Assembly: GCF_000718785.1 (NCBI RefSeq)
Contig: NZ_JOCA01000018.1
Location: 62,001 to 126,000 of the forward strand
Reading direction: 5' to 3'
Length of the DNA: 64,000 bases
From: Streptomyces sp. NRRL WC-3626
Lineage (GTDB): Bacteria > Actinomycetota > Actinomycetes > Streptomycetales > Streptomycetaceae
Shown: piece after piece, positions 1-12,112 of the stretch
How the letters are laid out: every line of letters begins with the position of its first letter
Position numbering within the stretch: position 1 is the first letter of the stretch
The notes under the pieces: model-generated
What the model saw: only the letters and a program-made list of their open reading frames with translations
Told to the model about the DNA's origin: nothing
Database searches by the model: none
Made by a program: the position numbers and the translations under genes

Positions 1-55
1 TGTGGCGGCTCATCGAGTCCGGCGCGCCACGAGGACTGCCTTTCATTCCACCGGG
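1..55 (+). promoter_or_regulatory. 3' end of a probable cobalamin riboswitch (cut by left edge)
   Basis: Bases 26-40 (GCCACGAGGACTGCC) match 12 of 15 positions of the conserved B12 box GCCAGGAGACCTGCC, which forms the 3' part of the cobalamin riboswitch core. The element lies 25 bases before the cobN start, where such switches are often found. The rest of the aptamer would be left of the window, so the fold cannot be checked. GGGAG at about 53-57 is the cobN ribosome binding site. Confidence 0.45.
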
Positions 56-64
56 AGCGCCCGC

Positions 65-3714
<3,650 letters not shown>

Positions 3715-3718
<4 letters not shown>

Positions 3719-5706
3719 CCACCCCCTTTCCGTTCACGGCCGTCGTCGGTCAGGACGACCTGCGGCTCGCGCTGCTGCTCAACGCGGTGTCACCGCAGGT
3801 CGGTGGAGTACTCGTCCGAGGTGAGAAGGGCACTGCCAAGTCCACCACCGTGCGGGCGCTTTCGACGCTGCTGCCGGACGTCACGGTGGTGCCCGGATGC
3901 CGCTTCTCCTGTGATCCCTCGGCGCCCGACCCCGGCTGTCCCGACGGTCCGCACGAGCGCGGGGGCGGTGCCGGGCGGCCTGCCCGGATGGTCGAACTGC
4001 CCGTCGGGGCCTCCGAGGACCGGCTGGTGGGCGCGCTCGACATCGAGCGGGCGCTGGCGGAGGGCGTGAAGGCGTTCGAGCCCGGCCTGCTGGCCGACGC
4101 GCACCGCGGGATCCTGTACGTCGACGAGGTCAACCTCTTGCATGACCACCTCGTGGACCTGCTGCTGGACGCCGCCGCCATGGGGGCCTCTTACGTCGAG
4201 CGCGAGGGTGTCTCCGTACGGCACGCCTCGAAGTTCCTGCTCGTCGGCACCATGAACCCCGAAGAGGGGGAACTGAGGCCGCAATTGCTCGACCGGTTCG
4301 GTCTGACCGTCGAGGTCGCCGCCTCGCGCGAACCCGACCAGCGGGTCGAGGTCGTACGGCGACGGCTCGCCTACGACGACGATCCGGCCGGATTCGCCGC
4401 GCGGTGGGCCGGCGAGGAGGCCGCCGTACGGGCGCGGATCGTCGCGGCGCGGGAGCTGTTGCCGTCGGTGCGGCTCGGGGACGGGGCGCTGCGGCAGATC
4501 GCGGCGACGTGCGCTGCTTTCGAAGTCGACGGCATGCGGGCCGACATCGTGATGGCGCGTACGGCGACCGCGCTGGCCGCCTGGGCGGGGCGGACGGAGG
4601 TGCTGGCCGAGGACGTGCGGCAGGCGGCGCTGTTGGCGCTGCCGCACCGGCGGCGGCGGAATCCGTTCGACGCGCCCGGTCTGGACGAGGACAAGCTCGA
4701 CGAGACGCTGGAGGAGTTCGGGGGCGACGACGATCCCGACACCGATCCGGACGGGCCCGACGGGGGTGGCGGGCAGCCTCCCGCGGAGGGTCCGGAGAGC
4801 CCGGAGGGCGGTGGTGACGCGGAGGTGCCGGCGGAGGCCGGGGAGGCGGGGCAGCCCTCGGGGGCCGGCTCCGGTGAGCGGTCCCCGGTGGGTGCCGCGG
4901 AGCCGTTCCGGACGAGGGTGCTGAACGTGCCCGGGATCGGTGAAGGTGCCGCCGGGCGGCGGTCGCGGGCGCGGACCGAGCACGGGCGGACCACGGGGGC
5001 CCGGCGGCCGCGGGGTGCGCTGACCAAGTTGCACCTGGCCGCCACTGTCCAGGCCGCGGCGCCGCATCAGCGGGCGCGGGGACGGTCCGGGCCGGGGCTG
5101 GTGGTGCGGCGGGACGATCTGCGGCAGGCCACGCGCGAGGGGCGTGAGTCGAACCTCGTGCTGTTCGTCGTGGACGCCTCCGGGTCCATGGCCGCGCGGC
5201 AGCGGATGAGTGCCGTGAAGGGGGCCGTGGTGTCGCTGCTGCTCGACGCCTATCAGCGGCGGGACAAGGTGGGTCTGGTGACCTTCCGGGGGGCGTCGGC
5301 CGATGTGGCGCTGCCGCCCACCTCGTCGGTGGACGCCGCCGCCGCGCGGCTGGAGTCGCTGCCGACGGGCGGGCGTACGCCGCTGGCGGCGGGGTTGCTC
5401 AAGGCGCACGACGTGCTGCGGGTGGAGCGGTTGCGGGACCCGGCACGGCGGGCGCTGGTCGTGGTGGTGACGGACGGGCGGGCGACCGGTGGTCCTGAGC
5501 CGGTGGCGCTGGCCTCGCGTGCGGCGCGGCTGTTCGCGGCCGAGGGGACCGCGTCCGTGGTCGTGGACTGCGAGTCGGGGCCGGTGCGGCTGGGGCTCGC
5601 CGGGCGGTTGGCCGGTGAGCTGGGCGGCAGCGCCGTGACGCTGGACGAGCTGCGGGCGGACAGCATCGCCGGGCTCGTGAAGGACGTGCAGAGGAGGGCC
5701 GCGTAA
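3715..5706 (+). CDS. Magnesium/cobalt chelatase ATPase, ChlI-ChlD fusion type
   Basis: 663 residues. The N-terminal AAA+ ChlI-like module has Walker A GEKGTAKST at about residues 36-44 and Walker B GILYVDEVN near 132-140. A long Gly/Pro/Asp/Glu-rich linker (about 330-450) follows, then a VWA domain with the metal-ion adhesion motif DASGSMAA near 487-494. This is the architecture of single-chain ChlI/ChlD proteins that replace CobS/CobT as the motor of cobaltochelatase in actinobacteria. The GTG start at 3715 overlaps the cobN stop (3716-3718). Annotated in many genomes as magnesium chelatase, but the position after cobN argues for cobalt insertion. It ends in TAATG with cobO. Confidence 0.92.
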
Positions 5707-6305
5707 TGCCGAAGGGGCAGCCGAGTGTCGTACCGGATGACGGGCTGACGACGCGGCAGCGGCGTAATCGGCCGCTGGTCGTCGTGCACACGGGGATCGG
5801 GAAGGGCAAGTCCACCGCCGCCTTCGGGCTCGCGCTGCGGGCCTGGAACCAGGGGTGGCCGATCGGGGTGTTCCAGTTCGTCAAGTCGGCGAAGTGGAAG
5901 GTCGGCGAGGAGAACGCGCTGCGGGTGCTCGGTGCCTCCGGTGAGGGCGGGACCGTCGACTGGCACAAGATGGGCGAGGGCTGGTCCTGGGTCCAGCGGG
6001 ACTCGCAGCTGGACAACGAGGAGAAGGCCCGCGAGGGCTGGGAGCAGGTCAAGCGGGACCTCGCCGCCGAGACGTACCGGCTGTACGTGCTGGACGAGTT
6101 CGCCTACCCGATGCACTGGGGGTGGGTGGACACCGACGAGGTGGTGTCCGTGCTGCGGGAGCGGCCGGGGACACAGCATGTGGTGATCACGGGGCGGAAC
6201 GCGCCCGAAAAGCTCGTCGGGGCCGCCGATCTGGTGACCGACATGTCCAAGGTGAAGCACCCCATGGATGCCGGGCAGAAGGGGCAGAGGGGCATCGAGT
6301 GGTGA
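5706..6305 (+). CDS. cobO: Cob(I)yrinic acid a,c-diamide adenosyltransferase
   Basis: 199 residues, normal for the BtuR/CobO/CobP family. It transfers the 5'-deoxyadenosyl group of ATP to reduced cobalt in corrinoids. The modified P-loop HTGIGKGKSTAAFG is at about residues 27-40, with VFQFVKS and VLDEF (Walker-B-like) downstream, all typical of the family. The ATG overlaps the stop of the chelatase gene by one base (TAATG) and its own stop overlaps the cobB GTG, so it sits inside a tightly coupled operon. Confidence 0.96.
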   Translation: MPKGQPSVVPDDGLTTRQRRNRPLVVVHTGIGKGKSTAAFGLALRAWNQGWPIGVFQFVKSAKWKVGEENALRVLGASGEGGTVDWHKMGEGWSWVQRDSQLDNEEKAREGWEQVKRDLAAETYRLYVLDEFAYPMHWGWVDTDEVVSVLRERPGTQHVVITGRNAPEKLVGAADLVTDMSKVKHPMDAGQKGQRGIEW

Positions 6306-7738
6306 GTTCCGTCCCACGGTTGGTGATCGCCGCGCCCTCGTCGGGCAGTGGCAAGACCACCGTTGCCACGGGGTTGATGGCCGCGCTGTCCGCGCGGGGG
6401 TTCGCCGTGTCTCCGCACAAGGTGGGGCCCGACTACATCGATCCCGGGTATCACTCGCTGGCCACCGGGCGGGTGGGGCGGAACCTCGACGCGTATCTGT
6501 GCGGTCCCGAGCTGGTGGCTCCGCTCTTCGCGCACGGGGCGCGGGGATGTGACGTCGCCGTGGTCGAGGGGGTGATGGGGCTGTACGACGGGGCCGCGGG
6601 GCAAGGTGAACTGGCGTCCACCGCCCATGTGGCCAAGCTGCTGCGGGCGCCGGTCGTGCTCGTCGTCGACGCGTCGTCGCAGTCGCGGTCCGTTGCGGCG
6701 CTGGTGCACGGGTTCGTGAGCTGGGATCCGGAGGTGCGGGTCGGGGGCGTGATCCTCAACAAGGTCGCCTCGGATCGGCATGAGGGGTTGTTGCGGGAGG
6801 CGTTGGAGTCCGTCGGGGTGCCGGTGCTCGGTGCCCTGCGGCGGGCCGCGCCGGTGGAGACGCCGTCGCGGCATCTGGGGCTGGTGCCGGTTGCCGAGCG
6901 GGGGGCCCCGGCGGTTGACGCGGTGGACGCGATGGCCGCTCGGGTGGCGGACGGGTGTGATCTGTCCGCGTTGGTCGCGCTGGCGCGGAGTGCGGGGCCG
7001 TTGCACGGTGCGGGGTGGGACGCGGGTGAGGCTTTGGCTTCTTCGCCCCCGCCGCCCCTTCCCGTCCCGTCCCTGGGGGCTTCGCCCCCAGACCCCCTGT
7101 CGGCCCTGGACGGGCCTCGTCCTCAAACGCCGGACGGGCTGGTCGTGGCTGTTGCCGGTGGAGCGGCGTTCACGTTCTCCTATGCCGAGCATGCCGAGTT
7201 GCTCTCCGCCGCCGGGGCCGAGGTGGTCGCCTTTGATCCGTTGCGTGACGAGGAACTGCCCGAGGGGACCGCCGGGTTGGTCATCGGGGGTGGCTTCCCC
7301 GAGGTGTACGCCTCCGAGCTGTCCGCCAACGAGTCGTTGCGGAAGGCCGTTGCCGGGCTGGCGCTGGGCGGTGCTCCCGTCGCGGCCGAGTGTGCCGGGT
7401 TGCTGTACCTGTGCCGGGAACTCGACGGGCTGCCCATGTGCGGGGTGCTGGACGCCTCCGCGCGGATGTCGGAGCGGCTGACGCTGGGGTATCGCGACGC
7501 CGTGGCCGTGAGTGACAGCGCGCTGGCCGGGGCCGGTACGCGGATGCGGGCGCACGAGTTCCACCGGACCGTGGTCGAGCCCGGCTCCGGGGCCGCCCCC
7601 GCCTGGGGGATCCGGGCACCGGAGCGGCGGGTCGAGGGATTTGTGCAGCGCGGTGTGCACGCGAGTTATCTGCACACGCACTGGGCGTCCGAGCCCGGTG
7701 TCGCCCGTCGGTTCGTGGAGAGGTGCCGGACGTCATGA
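6302..7738 (+). CDS. cobB: Cobyrinic/hydrogenobyrinic acid a,c-diamide synthase, with an in-frame repeat insert
   Basis: 478 residues. It amidates the a and c side chains using glutamine and ATP. The N-terminal dethiobiotin-synthetase-like domain has P-loop APSSGSGKTT at about residues 11-20. The C-terminal triad-type glutaminase domain has GGGFPEVY near 329 and AECAGLLY with the probable nucleophile Cys near 363. Between them, residues about 247-280 (bases 7040-7141) are Pro-rich and encoded by a dispersed Streptomyces-type repeat that also occurs outside genes at 14296 and 20314. The insertion keeps the frame and lies in the interdomain linker, so the enzyme may still work. GTG start at 6302 overlaps the cobO stop; its stop overlaps the cobI ATG. 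Confidence 0.94.
   Translation: MSSVPRLVIAAPSSGSGKTTVATGLMAALSARGFAVSPHKVGPDYIDPGYHSLATGRVGRNLDAYLCGPELVAPLFAHGARGCDVAVVEGVMGLYDGAAGQGELASTAHVAKLLRAPVVLVVDASSQSRSVAALVHGFVSWDPEVRVGGVILNKVASDRHEGLLREALESVGVPVLGALRRAAPVETPSRHLGLVPVAERGAPAVDAVDAMAARVADGCDLSALVALARSAGPLHGAGWDAGEALASSPPPPLPVPSLGASPPDPLSALDGPRPQTPDGLVVAVAGGAAFTFSYAEHAELLSAAGAEVVAFDPLRDEELPEGTAGLVIGGGFPEVYASELSANESLRKAVAGLALGGAPVAAECAGLLYLCRELDGLPMCGVLDASARMSERLTLGYRDAVAVSDSALAGAGTRMRAHEFHRTVVEPGSGAAPAWGIRAPERRVEGFVQRGVHASYLHTHWASEPGVARRFVERCRTS
7040..7141 (+). repeat. Dispersed repeat family A, copy inside cobB
   Basis: GC-rich segment containing CGCCCCCGCCGCCCCTTCCC, then a CTGGGGGCTTCGCCCCCAG hairpin, then CCTCAAACGCCGGACGGGCT. 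The same order of blocks is found in intergenic DNA at 14296-14374 and 20314-20490. Here it is translated in frame with no stop codon. Confidence 0.85.
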
Positions 7739-8466
7739 GCAGCAGGCTGATCGGGGTCGGGGTCGGGCCCGGGGATCCGGAGCTGGTGACCGTCAAGGGG
7801 GTCAACGCCCTGCGGGCCGCGGATGTCGTCGTCGTACCGGTGATGGACAGCGGCGAGCGCGGGCGGGCCGAGGCGACCGTGCTGCACTACGTGCCCGCCG
7901 GGAAGGTCGTCCGGGTGGTGTTCGCGCTGAACGAGCGGACCGACCGGACGCGGCGCGAGGCGGCCTGGGACGCCGCCGGTGAGCGGGTCGCCGGGCTGTT
8001 GCGGGAGCACGGGGCCGTCGCCTTCGCGACCATCGGGGACCCTAATGTGTACTCGACGTTCACGTATCTCGCCCACACCATCGTGGAGCTGGTGCCGGAC
8101 ACCGTCGTCGAGACCGTTCCGGGGATCACCGCCATGCAGGAGCTCGCCGCACGTTCCGGGGCCGTGCTGACCGAGGGGACCGAGCCGCTCACGCTGGTTC
8201 CGGTGACCGCGGGGGCCGCCGTGCTCAAGGACGCGCTGGCCGGGCCCGGGACCGTCGTCGCGTACAAGTTCGGGCGGCTGGCCGGTGAGGTCGCCGAGGC
8301 GCTGCGGGAGACCGGGCGGATCGGTGACGCGGTGTGGGGGTCGGCGCTGGGGCTGCCGGAGGAGTCGGTGCGCCCGGCCGCCGAGCTGGACGGGGAGCCG
8401 CTGCCGTATCTGTCGACGCTCATCGCGCCGCCCCGGCGGGACGGCGGACGGGGCGGGAAACTGTGA
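7735..8466 (+). CDS. cobI: Precorrin-2 C20-methyltransferase
   Basis: 243 residues. SAM-dependent tetrapyrrole methylase that adds the C-20 methyl group to precorrin-2 (or its cobalt form). The N-terminal GVGVGPGDPELVTVKG block, typical of the CobI/CbiL subgroup, is at about residues 6-21, and ETVPGITAMQELAA forms the second SAM-site loop near 122-135. The ATG at 7735 overlaps the cobB stop (ATGA), which favours it over an ATG 12 bases upstream. The gene ends the first cobalamin operon and converges on the ZIP transporter gene with only 17 bases between stops. Confidence 0.93.
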   Translation: MSSRLIGVGVGPGDPELVTVKGVNALRAADVVVVPVMDSGERGRAEATVLHYVPAGKVVRVVFALNERTDRTRREAAWDAAGERVAGLLREHGAVAFATIGDPNVYSTFTYLAHTIVELVPDTVVETVPGITAMQELAARSGAVLTEGTEPLTLVPVTAGAAVLKDALAGPGTVVAYKFGRLAGEVAEALRETGRIGDAVWGSALGLPEESVRPAAELDGEPLPYLSTLIAPPRRDGGRGGKL

Positions 8467-8483
8467 GCCGGGCCGCCCGGAGG

Positions 8484-9251
8484 TCACCCGTGCGCGGTGC
8501 CCACCACGAGCCAGATGAACAGTACGCCCGCGATCGTGCACAGCAGGGTGGAGCGGGCGGGATGTTCGTGGTGGGCCTCGGGGAGGATCTCGGCCGCGGC
8601 GAGGTAGAGCAGGGCGCCGCCGAACAGGCCGAGGTAGCCGCCGAGCAGCGGGCCCGGAATGGTGAAGAACAGGGTCGACGCCGCGCCGGCGACCGGTGCC
8701 GCCGCGTCCGCGAACAGCATCATGAGCGCGCGGCGGCGGGCGTTCCCGTACACGTGGGTGAGCGTGTACGTGTTGAAGCCGTCCGCGAAGTCGTGGGCGA
8801 TGACGGCCACCGCGACGGCGGCGCCCATGCCCTCGCCGACCTGGAAGGCGGCGCCGATGGCGACGCCGTCCATGGCGCTGTGGCCGACCATCGCGGCGGC
8901 GGCGGTAAGGCCGACCTCGGGGGTGCGGCCGTTGCTCTCCTCCGCACCGTGGACGGCCATGGGGGTCCCCCCGCTCGAGCGAAGCCGAGAGCGGGGGAGG
9001 TGGGCCAGGAGGCGTTCCACCACGTGGGCGAGGAGGAAGCCGGCGACGAAGAGCAGCAGGGCCGCGGGCACGCCGTAGACCTCGGTGGGGGCCGTCTCCA
9101 GGGACTCCGGGAGGAGTTCGAGGCCGACGACGCCGAGCATCAGTCCGCCGGCCAGGCCCAGCACCAGATGACGGCGGTCGGTCACGCGGTGCGCCGTCCA
9201 GCCGCCGGCCAGCGTCATCAGGAACGCGCCGAGCGCGACGAGGACCGCCAT
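8484..9251 (-). CDS. ZIP-family divalent metal transporter with a repeat-encoded loop
   Basis: 255 residues with about eight hydrophobic segments. The ZIP signature histidines lie in two helices: GHSAMDGVAIGAAF (about residues 124-137) and IAHDFADGFNTY (about 152-163). ZIP proteins bring Zn, Fe, Mn or Co into the cytoplasm. Its place between two cobalamin operons suggests cobalt supply, but this is inference. Residues 86-98 (RSRLRSSGGTPM region) are encoded by a dispersed repeat at 8959-9000, in the loop after the third helix, which is variable and often His-rich in the family. The ATG at 9251 is chosen because the hydrophobic N-terminus starts there. Divergent from cobM, 94 bases apart. Confidence 0.88.
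   Translation of the reverse strand: MAVLVALGAFLMTLAGGWTAHRVTDRRHLVLGLAGGLMLGVVGLELLPESLETAPTEVYGVPAALLLFVAGFLLAHVVERLLAHLPRSRLRSSGGTPMAVHGAEESNGRTPEVGLTAAAAMVGHSAMDGVAIGAAFQVGEGMGAAVAVAVIAHDFADGFNTYTLTHVYGNARRRALMMLFADAAAPVAGAASTLFFTIPGPLLGGYLGLFGGALLYLAAAEILPEAHHEHPARSTLLCTIAGVLFIWLVVGTAHG
8959..9000 (-). repeat. Dispersed repeat family B, copy inside the ZIP gene
   Basis: An imperfect palindrome: GGTCCCCCCGCTCGAG followed by CGAAGCCGAGAGCGGGGGAG. I recognise this as a widespread Streptomyces repeat, usually intergenic. Here it is translated in frame on the minus strand as a short basic/Gly-rich loop. Confidence 0.7.
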
Positions 9252-9345
9252 GTGCTCTTCGTATCCGATCGGCGGCCGGTCGCGCACGCGTGACAGCCGC
9301 TCACCCCCCACTTCTTCCCGTGACTCGTTGGAGAGGACCACTTCC

Positions 9346-10164
9346 ATGGCCGACGCCCCCACCGGCAAGGTGACCTTCGTCGGGGCCGGTCCCGGCGCCG
9401 CCGATCTGCTGACGTTCCGTGCCGCGCGTGCGATCGCCGAGGCCGATGTCGTGATCTGGGCCGCCAGCCTGGTGCAGGAGGAGGTCCTGCGGCACGCGCG
9501 TGAGGGCGCCGAGATCCTCGACTCGGCGACGATGTCCCTGGAGGACGTCGTCGCCGTGTACGGGCGGGCCCGCGCGGAGGGGCTGCGGGTCGCACGGATC
9601 CATTCGGGTGACCCCGCGCTGTGGGGCGGCACGCAGGAGCAGGTCGACCGGTGTGCGGAGCTCGGTATCGCGACCGAGATCGTGCCCGGTGTGTCGTCGT
9701 TCTCCGCCGTCGCGGCGCTCGCGCGGCGGGAGCTGACCATTCCGGAGGTGGCGCAGTCGGTCGTGCTGACCCGGCTCGGGGGCGGCAAGACGCCGATGCC
9801 GCCCGGTGAGGAGGTCCGCGAGTTCGCGCGGCACGGCACCACCATGGCGATCTTCCTGTCGGCCGCGCGCAGCGGGCAGCTGGTGCGGGAGCTGCTGGAG
9901 GGCGGCTATCCGACGTCCACGCCGGTCGTCGTCGCCCACCAGGCGACCTGGCCGGAGGAGCTGGTCGTGAAGTGCACGATCGGGACGCTGGAGGAGACGG
10001 TCAAGGAGCACAAGCTGTGGAAGCACACGCTGTTCCTGGTCGGTCCGGCGCTCGACGCGCACGGCACCCGCTCGCACCTGTACCACCCGGGTCACTTCCA
10101 CGGTTTCCGCAAGGCCGATCCGGAGGCACGCCGGGCGTTGCGTTCGCGGGGTGCGAGCACATGA
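9346..10164 (+). CDS. cobM: Precorrin-4 C11-methyltransferase
   Basis: 272 residues, normal for CobM/CbiF. SAM-dependent methylase acting on C-11 of precorrin-4. The glycine-rich VGAGPGAADLLTFRA block is at about residues 10-24, RIHSGDPALWGG near 84-95 and IVPGVSSFSA near 109-118, all characteristic. The ATG at 9346 has GGAGAGG about 9 bases upstream (9330-9336). It begins the second cobalamin operon, and its TGA overlaps the ATG of the cobL remnant (ATGA). Confidence 0.94.
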   Translation: MADAPTGKVTFVGAGPGAADLLTFRAARAIAEADVVIWAASLVQEEVLRHAREGAEILDSATMSLEDVVAVYGRARAEGLRVARIHSGDPALWGGTQEQVDRCAELGIATEIVPGVSSFSAVAALARRELTIPEVAQSVVLTRLGGGKTPMPPGEEVREFARHGTTMAIFLSAARSGQLVRELLEGGYPTSTPVVVAHQATWPEELVVKCTIGTLEETVKEHKLWKHTLFLVGPALDAHGTRSHLYHPGHFHGFRKADPEARRALRSRGAST

Positions 10165-10433
10165 TCACCGTGGTCGGGATGGGGGCCGGTGCCCCGGCCG
10201 GCTCCGAGGTGGCTGCGGGGGCGGAGCTGGTGGGCGGCGGGCGGCGGCATCTGGACGCCGTACGGCTGCCGCGGGGGGCCGAGCGGGTCGTGCTGGGGCC
10301 GCTGGCGCCGGCGCTGCGGTCGTCACGCCTCGCACCGCTGCCCGGGGACGTGACCCGGCTGGCGGCCGCCCATCCCGTCTTCCTGCCGCGGGGCGTCCGG
10401 CTCCCGGCACACAGAGAAGGAGTCACCCAGTGA
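10161..10433 (+). pseudogene. cobL: Remnant of precorrin-6Y C5,15-methyltransferase (cobL), internally deleted
   Basis: An open frame of 90 residues against about 400 for CobL. Residues 1-52 match the CobL/CbiE N-terminus: MITVVGMGAG, then GGRRHLDAV, then ERVVLGPLAPAL. Residues about 58-90 (GDVTRLAAAHP ... HREGVTQ) resemble the C-terminal end of the CbiT half, which typically reads GG-LTRL-VAH ... PVTQW. The SAM-binding cores of both methylase domains and the decarboxylase region are missing, so the product cannot be a working enzyme. The start still overlaps the cobM stop and the stop still overlaps the cbiG-cobJ start. Assignment of the C-terminal piece is from memory of family sequences and is less sure than the N-terminal piece. 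Confidence 0.7.
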
Positions 10434-12112
10434 TCGGCCTCATCTCCGCCACCGCGGCGGGCGCGGTCGCGCGGGACCGGCTGGCGGCCGCGTGGCCGGG
10501 TCGTACGCGCGTGTACGAGGGTCCCGTGCCGGACGCCGTACGGGCCGCGTTCGCCGAGTGCGGTCAGCTCGTCTGTTTCCTCGCCACGGGGGCCGTGGTG
10601 CGGCTGGTGGCACCGCTGCTCGGTGACAAGGCGAGCGATCCGGGTGTCGTCTGCGTCGACGAGGGCGGGCGGTTCGCCGTGTCGCTGGTCGGCGGGCACG
10701 GCGGCGGGGCGAACGAGCTGGCCCGCGCGGTGGGCGAGGTGCTGGGCGCCGAGCCGGTGGTGACGACGGCGACCGACGCGGCCGGCCTGCCGGGTCTGGA
10801 CACCCTCGGACTGCCGGTGGAGGGGAACGTCGCCGCCGTGTCGCGGGCGCTGCTGGACGGCGAGGCGGTCGCGTTGCGCGCCGAAGTGGCCTGGCCGCTG
10901 CCGCCGTTGCCGGTCGCGGACGAGGGCGCGTACACGATCCGGGTCACGGACCGGCTGGTCGAGCCCGGCGAGCGGGAGGCGGTGCTCCGGCCGCCGGCCC
11001 TCGTCGTCGGTGTCGGCGCCTCGAAGGGCGCCCCGGCGGACGAGGTACTCGCTCTGGTCGAGGGCGCCCTGCGCGAGGCCGGGCTGTCGGCGGCGTCGGT
11101 CGCCGAGCTCGCCACCGTGGACGCCAAGGCCGGGGAGCCCGGCATCGTGGAGGCGGCGCGGCGGCTCGGCGTACCGCTGGTGACGTACTCCGCCGAGGAG
11201 TTGGCGCGGGTCGACGTGCCCAATCCGTCCGACGCGCCGCTCGCCGCCGTCGGCACCCCGTCGGTCGCGGAGGCCGCGGCGCTGGTGGGCGGGGGCGAAC
11301 TGCTCGTGCCGAAGCGGAAGTCGGCGGCGCGGCCCGCGATGGCGACCTGCGCGGTCGTACGGCGGCCGGGGCGCGGGCGGCTCGCGGTGGTCGGACTGGG
11401 GCCCGGTGCCCGGGACCTGCTCACCCCGCGCGCGAGGGACGAACTGCGGCGCGCCTCCGTGCTGGTGGGGCTCGACCAGTACGTCGACCAGATCCGCGAT
11501 CTGCTGCGGCCCGGCACGCGCGTGCTGGAGTCCGGTCTCGGCGCCGAGGAGGAGCGGGCGCGCACGGCCGTCGCCGAGGCCCGGCGCGGGCAGGCGGTCG
11601 CGCTCATCGGCAGCGGGGACGCCGGGGTGTACGCGATGGCGTCCCCGGCGCTGGCGGAGGCGTCCGACGACATCGACGTGGTCGGGGTGCCGGGGGTGAC
11701 GGCGGCGCTGGCGGCCGGGGCGATCCTGGGGGCGCCGCTGGGCCACGACCATGTGTCGATCAGCCTGTCCGACCTGCACACGCCGTGGGAGGTCATCGAG
11801 CGGCGCGTACGGGCGGCGGCCGAGGCGGACATCGTGGTGACGTTCTACAACCCGCGCAGCCGGGGCCGTGACTGGCAGTTGCCGAAGGCCCTCGCGATCC
11901 TCGCGGAGCACCGGGAGCCGGCGACGCCGGTCGGGGTCGTGCGCAACGCGTCCCGTGCGGACGAGTCGAGCCGGCTGACCACGCTGGCCGCGCTGGACCC
12001 GGCGACGGTCGACATGATGACGGTCGTGACCGTGGGCAACACGGCGACCCGCGAGATCGCGGGGCGCATGGTCACCCCGCGTGGCTACCGCTGGCAGGAG
12101 GAGACGCCGTGA
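10430..12112 (+). CDS. cobJ: CbiG-CobJ fusion: cobalt-precorrin-5A hydrolase-like domain plus precorrin-3B C17-methyltransferase
   Basis: 560 residues. The N-terminal part (about 1-300) is CbiG-like: LVCFLATGAVVRLVAPLL and FAVSLVGGHGGGANELAR are typical, followed by a C-terminal CbiG domain around 180-270 (VVGVGASKGAPADEVLALVE). The C-terminal part (about 315-560) is a tetrapyrrole methylase of the CobJ/CbiH type with LAVVGLGPGARDLLTPRA and GLDQYVDQIRDLL, SGDAGVYAMA, VPGVTAALAAGAILGAPLGHDH and TFYNPRSRGRDWQL. CobJ contracts the corrin ring at C-17. A CbiG fused to CobJ is common in actinobacteria. The GTG start at 10430 overlaps the stop of the cobL remnant; GGAG sits about 8 bases upstream. 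Confidence 0.93.
   Translation: MIGLISATAAGAVARDRLAAAWPGRTRVYEGPVPDAVRAAFAECGQLVCFLATGAVVRLVAPLLGDKASDPGVVCVDEGGRFAVSLVGGHGGGANELARAVGEVLGAEPVVTTATDAAGLPGLDTLGLPVEGNVAAVSRALLDGEAVALRAEVAWPLPPLPVADEGAYTIRVTDRLVEPGEREAVLRPPALVVGVGASKGAPADEVLALVEGALREAGLSAASVAELATVDAKAGEPGIVEAARRLGVPLVTYSAEELARVDVPNPSDAPLAAVGTPSVAEAAALVGGGELLVPKRKSAARPAMATCAVVRRPGRGRLAVVGLGPGARDLLTPRARDELRRASVLVGLDQYVDQIRDLLRPGTRVLESGLGAEEERARTAVAEARRGQAVALIGSGDAGVYAMASPALAEASDDIDVVGVPGVTAALAAGAILGAPLGHDHVSISLSDLHTPWEVIERRVRAAAEADIVVTFYNPRSRGRDWQLPKALAILAEHREPATPVGVVRNASRADESSRLTTLAALDPATVDMMTVVTVGNTATREIAGRMVTPRGYRWQEETP

Noticed and set aside
3790..5409. A 539-codon open frame on the minus strand opposite the chelatase gene
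   Set aside because: Pro/Arg/His-rich product with no domain; it mirrors the GC-rich third positions of the plus-strand gene. Typical high-GC shadow.
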